Below are positions 5,929 through 6,887 of a DNA stretch of 6,887 bases, piece after piece. The position numbers and the translations under genes are program-made. The notes below the pieces were generated by a model. It was given only the letters and a program-made list of their open reading frames with translations. It made no database searches and was not told where the DNA came from. Positions within the stretch are counted from its first letter, which is position 1; each line of letters starts with the position of its first letter. This stretch comes from Firmicutes bacterium UBA3920 (GTDB lineage Bacteria; Bacillota; Clostridia; Caldicoprobacterales; Xylanivirgaceae): the NCBI GenBank assembly GCA_002386065.1, contig DGES01000073.1, positions 740 through 7,626 on the forward strand, given 5' to 3'.

Positions 5929-5969
5929 CATATACCCGACACATAGTATACACTAGTTTTGGGTATATG
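5929..5969 (-). promoter_or_regulatory. Inverted repeat flanking the DUF5320 promoter (candidate operator)
   Basis: CATATACCC (5929-5937) and GGGTATATG (5961-5969) are perfect 9-bp inverted copies, 23 bases apart and 32 bases centre to centre, about three helical turns. One copy overlaps the -35 box and the other sits at or just past the expected transcription start. This is the geometry of a two-site repressor operator. The protein that binds it is unknown; one of the adjacent DUF134 proteins is a candidate by position only. Confidence 0.6.
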
Positions 5970-5973
5970 TCAA
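5945..5973 (-). promoter_or_regulatory. Promoter of the DUF5320 gene
   Basis: On the minus strand a consensus -35 box TTGACA (5973-5968) and a -10 box TATACT (5950-5945) are separated by 17 bases, about 44 bases before the ATG. With one mismatch in 12 bases it is one of the strongest promoters in the window. Confidence 0.85.
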
Positions 5974-5995
5974 TAACTATCTCGAAGAACATTTT

Positions 5996-6433
5996 TTATT
6001 CCTTTTCGCACCATCTTCTACAAAACTCTGCCTTTTTACTACACACAACATTTTTAGAACCACATTGAGGACAAGTATATTTATCCCGTTCAAAGTTCAT
6101 CTGATATACAGCATTACAATCTAAACATCTAAATTTACAATGCTTTGTAGTATAATGTCCTCCTCCTATTCTAATGCCTCTACCGTCTATTAAAGCTTTA
6201 GAGACCTTTTCCCTTGCACTATCAATTATATTTTGAAATGTCTGTCGTGACACGTTCATTCTCTTGGCACATTCTTCTTGGGTAAGTTTTTCTATATCTC
6301 TAAGCCTCATGGCCTCAAGCTCTTCCACATTTAAAACTATCTCTTCTATTTCGCACTTGCGTTTTCCCCACGGGACAAAATAGGTATACTCTGGGAAAAA
6401 CTCCACCCTTCTAAACTTCTTTGGTCGTGCCAT
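5996..6433 (-). CDS. DUF134 family (UPF0251) predicted DNA-binding protein, zinc-ribbon form
   Basis: This 145-residue protein begins MARPKKFRRVEFFPE, the DUF134 signature. It has a sigma-70 region 4-like helix-turn-helix at about residues 50-82 (LTQEECAKRMNVSRQTFQNI) and IGGGHYTTKHC at 89-99. Unlike its short paralogue at 5140-5508, it continues into a Cys-rich C-terminal region: C99, C103, C106, the pair C121 and C124 (CPQC), C131, C138 and C142. This is a probable zinc ribbon or metal-sensing region. The start at 6433 is preferred over ATG at 6439 because the GGGGGT site is 6-7 bases before it and nearly touches the other. It lies 24 bases after the NifX-like gene and is probably co-transcribed with it. 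A role as metal or Fe-S responsive regulator is inferred. Confidence 0.92.
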   Translation of the reverse strand: MARPKKFRRVEFFPEYTYFVPWGKRKCEIEEIVLNVEELEAMRLRDIEKLTQEECAKRMNVSRQTFQNIIDSAREKVSKALIDGRGIRIGGGHYTTKHCKFRCLDCNAVYQMNFERDKYTCPQCGSKNVVCSKKAEFCRRWCEKE

Positions 6434-6457
6434 ATCCATACCCCCTGTGATTAAAAG

Positions 6458-6814
6458 TTATTCATTACAATGACCTTCATGGGCATGCTCTCTACATACA
6501 CTTTCTGTGGACTCAAGCTCACCTTTTATATATTGTTTTGCTATATCATCGCAAAATCCCTGCGCACCCACTACAACTTCTATCCCATTTTCACTAAATA
6601 ACTCTTGTGCCTTTGCACCCATACCACCTGCCACTATTACATCTACATCTAAATCCTTCAAAAATACTGGAAGAAAGCCTGGTCTATGTCCTGGATTTTC
6701 CACAAAATCCCTAGCTTTTATCTCTTTTTCGTCTGCCTCATATATTGTAAAACCTTCACAATGTCCAAAGTGTCCACTCACATATTTCCCGTCACTTGCA
6801 ATTGCTATCTTCAT
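6458..6814 (-). CDS. NifX/NifB C-terminal-like protein (dinitrogenase iron-molybdenum cofactor biosynthesis family)
   Basis: This 118-residue protein has the RNase H-like fold family domain of NifX, NafY and the NifB C-terminus, members of which bind Fe-S or FeMo-type cofactor precursors. Recognisable stretches are MKIAIASDG (1-9), SGHFGHCEGF (13-22), NPGHRPGFLP (40-49) and VIVAGGMGAKAQELF (59-73). The tail has C107, H110, H112, H115 and C116, a likely metal site. The start at 6814 lies 9 bases after GAGGAGG; an upstream in-frame TTG overlaps that site and is rejected. No nif genes are visible, and stand-alone members are common in non-fixing anaerobes next to MinD-like ATPases, so a nitrogenase role should not be assumed. 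It precedes the DUF134 gene by 24 bases. Confidence 0.92.
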   Translation of the reverse strand: MKIAIASDGKYVSGHFGHCEGFTIYEADEKEIKARDFVENPGHRPGFLPVFLKDLDVDVIVAGGMGAKAQELFSENGIEVVVGAQGFCDDIAKQYIKGELESTESVCREHAHEGHCNE

Positions 6815-6887
6815 CTTTCCATTCCTCCTCAAAAATCAATTTTTTTATTATTAGCCACATATCTTTAATAGCCTTAGCTGCACTACT
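6792..6887 (-). CDS. C-terminal end of a probable MinD/Mrp-like P-loop ATPase (partial)
   Basis: One minus-strand frame is open from the window edge to TGA at 6794-6792; the other two hit stops within 36 bases. It reads SSAAKAIKDMWLIIKKLIFE at its visible start, which resembles the ends of MinD/Mrp-type ATPases (a Ser-x-AAKAI-x-x-(M/L/I)W pattern). These ATPases are frequent neighbours of NifX-like genes in anaerobes and are linked to Fe-S cluster handling. It would overlap the NifX-like gene by 23 bases and carry that gene's ribosome binding site inside its coding sequence. Only 31 residues are visible, so the identification is tentative. Confidence 0.5.
   Translation of the reverse strand, partial: SSAAKAIKDMWLIIKKLIFEEEWKDEDSNCK

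Noticed and set aside
6507..6868. Plus-strand open frames opposite the NifX-like gene
   Set aside because: They are antisense shadows; the minus-strand gene has clear family motifs and a strong ribosome binding site.
1..6887. CRISPR array, insertion sequence, tRNA or rRNA
   Set aside because: I saw no regularly spaced repeats, no transposase-like frame with terminal repeats, and no tRNA or rRNA signature on either strand.

Overview
The window looks like a piece of chromosome from a low-GC, Gram-positive anaerobe, most likely a member of the Clostridia. The supporting signs are AT-rich DNA, strong AGGAGG-type ribosome binding sites, sigma-A type promoters, an FMN riboswitch, a BirA-type operator, two ECF vitamin transporter S components, and the DUF134 / NifX-like / DUF5320 gene set typical of anaerobes. 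The species cannot be named from the sequence alone.

Positions 1-958 (plus strand) form a riboflavin uptake unit: a promoter lying in a 10-bp inverted repeat, an FMN riboswitch, a terminator hairpin and ribU. Positions 1011-1908 (plus) hold an M55 D-aminopeptidase gene with its own promoter and a strong terminator. It is interrupted by one in-frame TGA at codon 81, while all the expected metal-ligand positions remain.

Positions 1923-4079 (minus strand) form a biotin unit. A promoter overlapped by a near-textbook BirA operator drives bioY (biotin transporter) and bioB (biotin synthase), which overlap by 8 bases. Downstream of bioB, the roughly 550 bases that look empty hold a decayed C-terminal remnant of a DUF4127-type gene with one frameshift and two stops. 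The 279 bases between bioY and the next gene hold only the bioY control region, the terminator of the gene to the right, and AT-rich sequence in which I see no gene.

Positions 4233-6887 (minus) carry a metal/cofactor-type cluster. In transcription order it holds the tail of a probable MinD/Mrp-like ATPase (cut by the window edge), a NifX/NifB-like protein, a DUF134 regulator with a C-terminal zinc-ribbon-like region, a DUF5320 small protein with its own promoter and flanking inverted repeat, a second DUF134 regulator with its own promoter, and a DUF89-type phosphatase translationally coupled to it by an ATGA overlap.

The two vitamin units sense their end products differently (an RNA aptamer for FMN, a DNA-binding biotin ligase for biotin). 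Both encode ECF S components, so both would depend on an energizing module (EcfA/EcfA'/EcfT) that is not in this window. The right-hand cluster is the least understood part. Its two DUF134 paralogues, the DUF5320 operator-like repeat and the DUF134-DUF89 coupling are the best candidates for undescribed biology.
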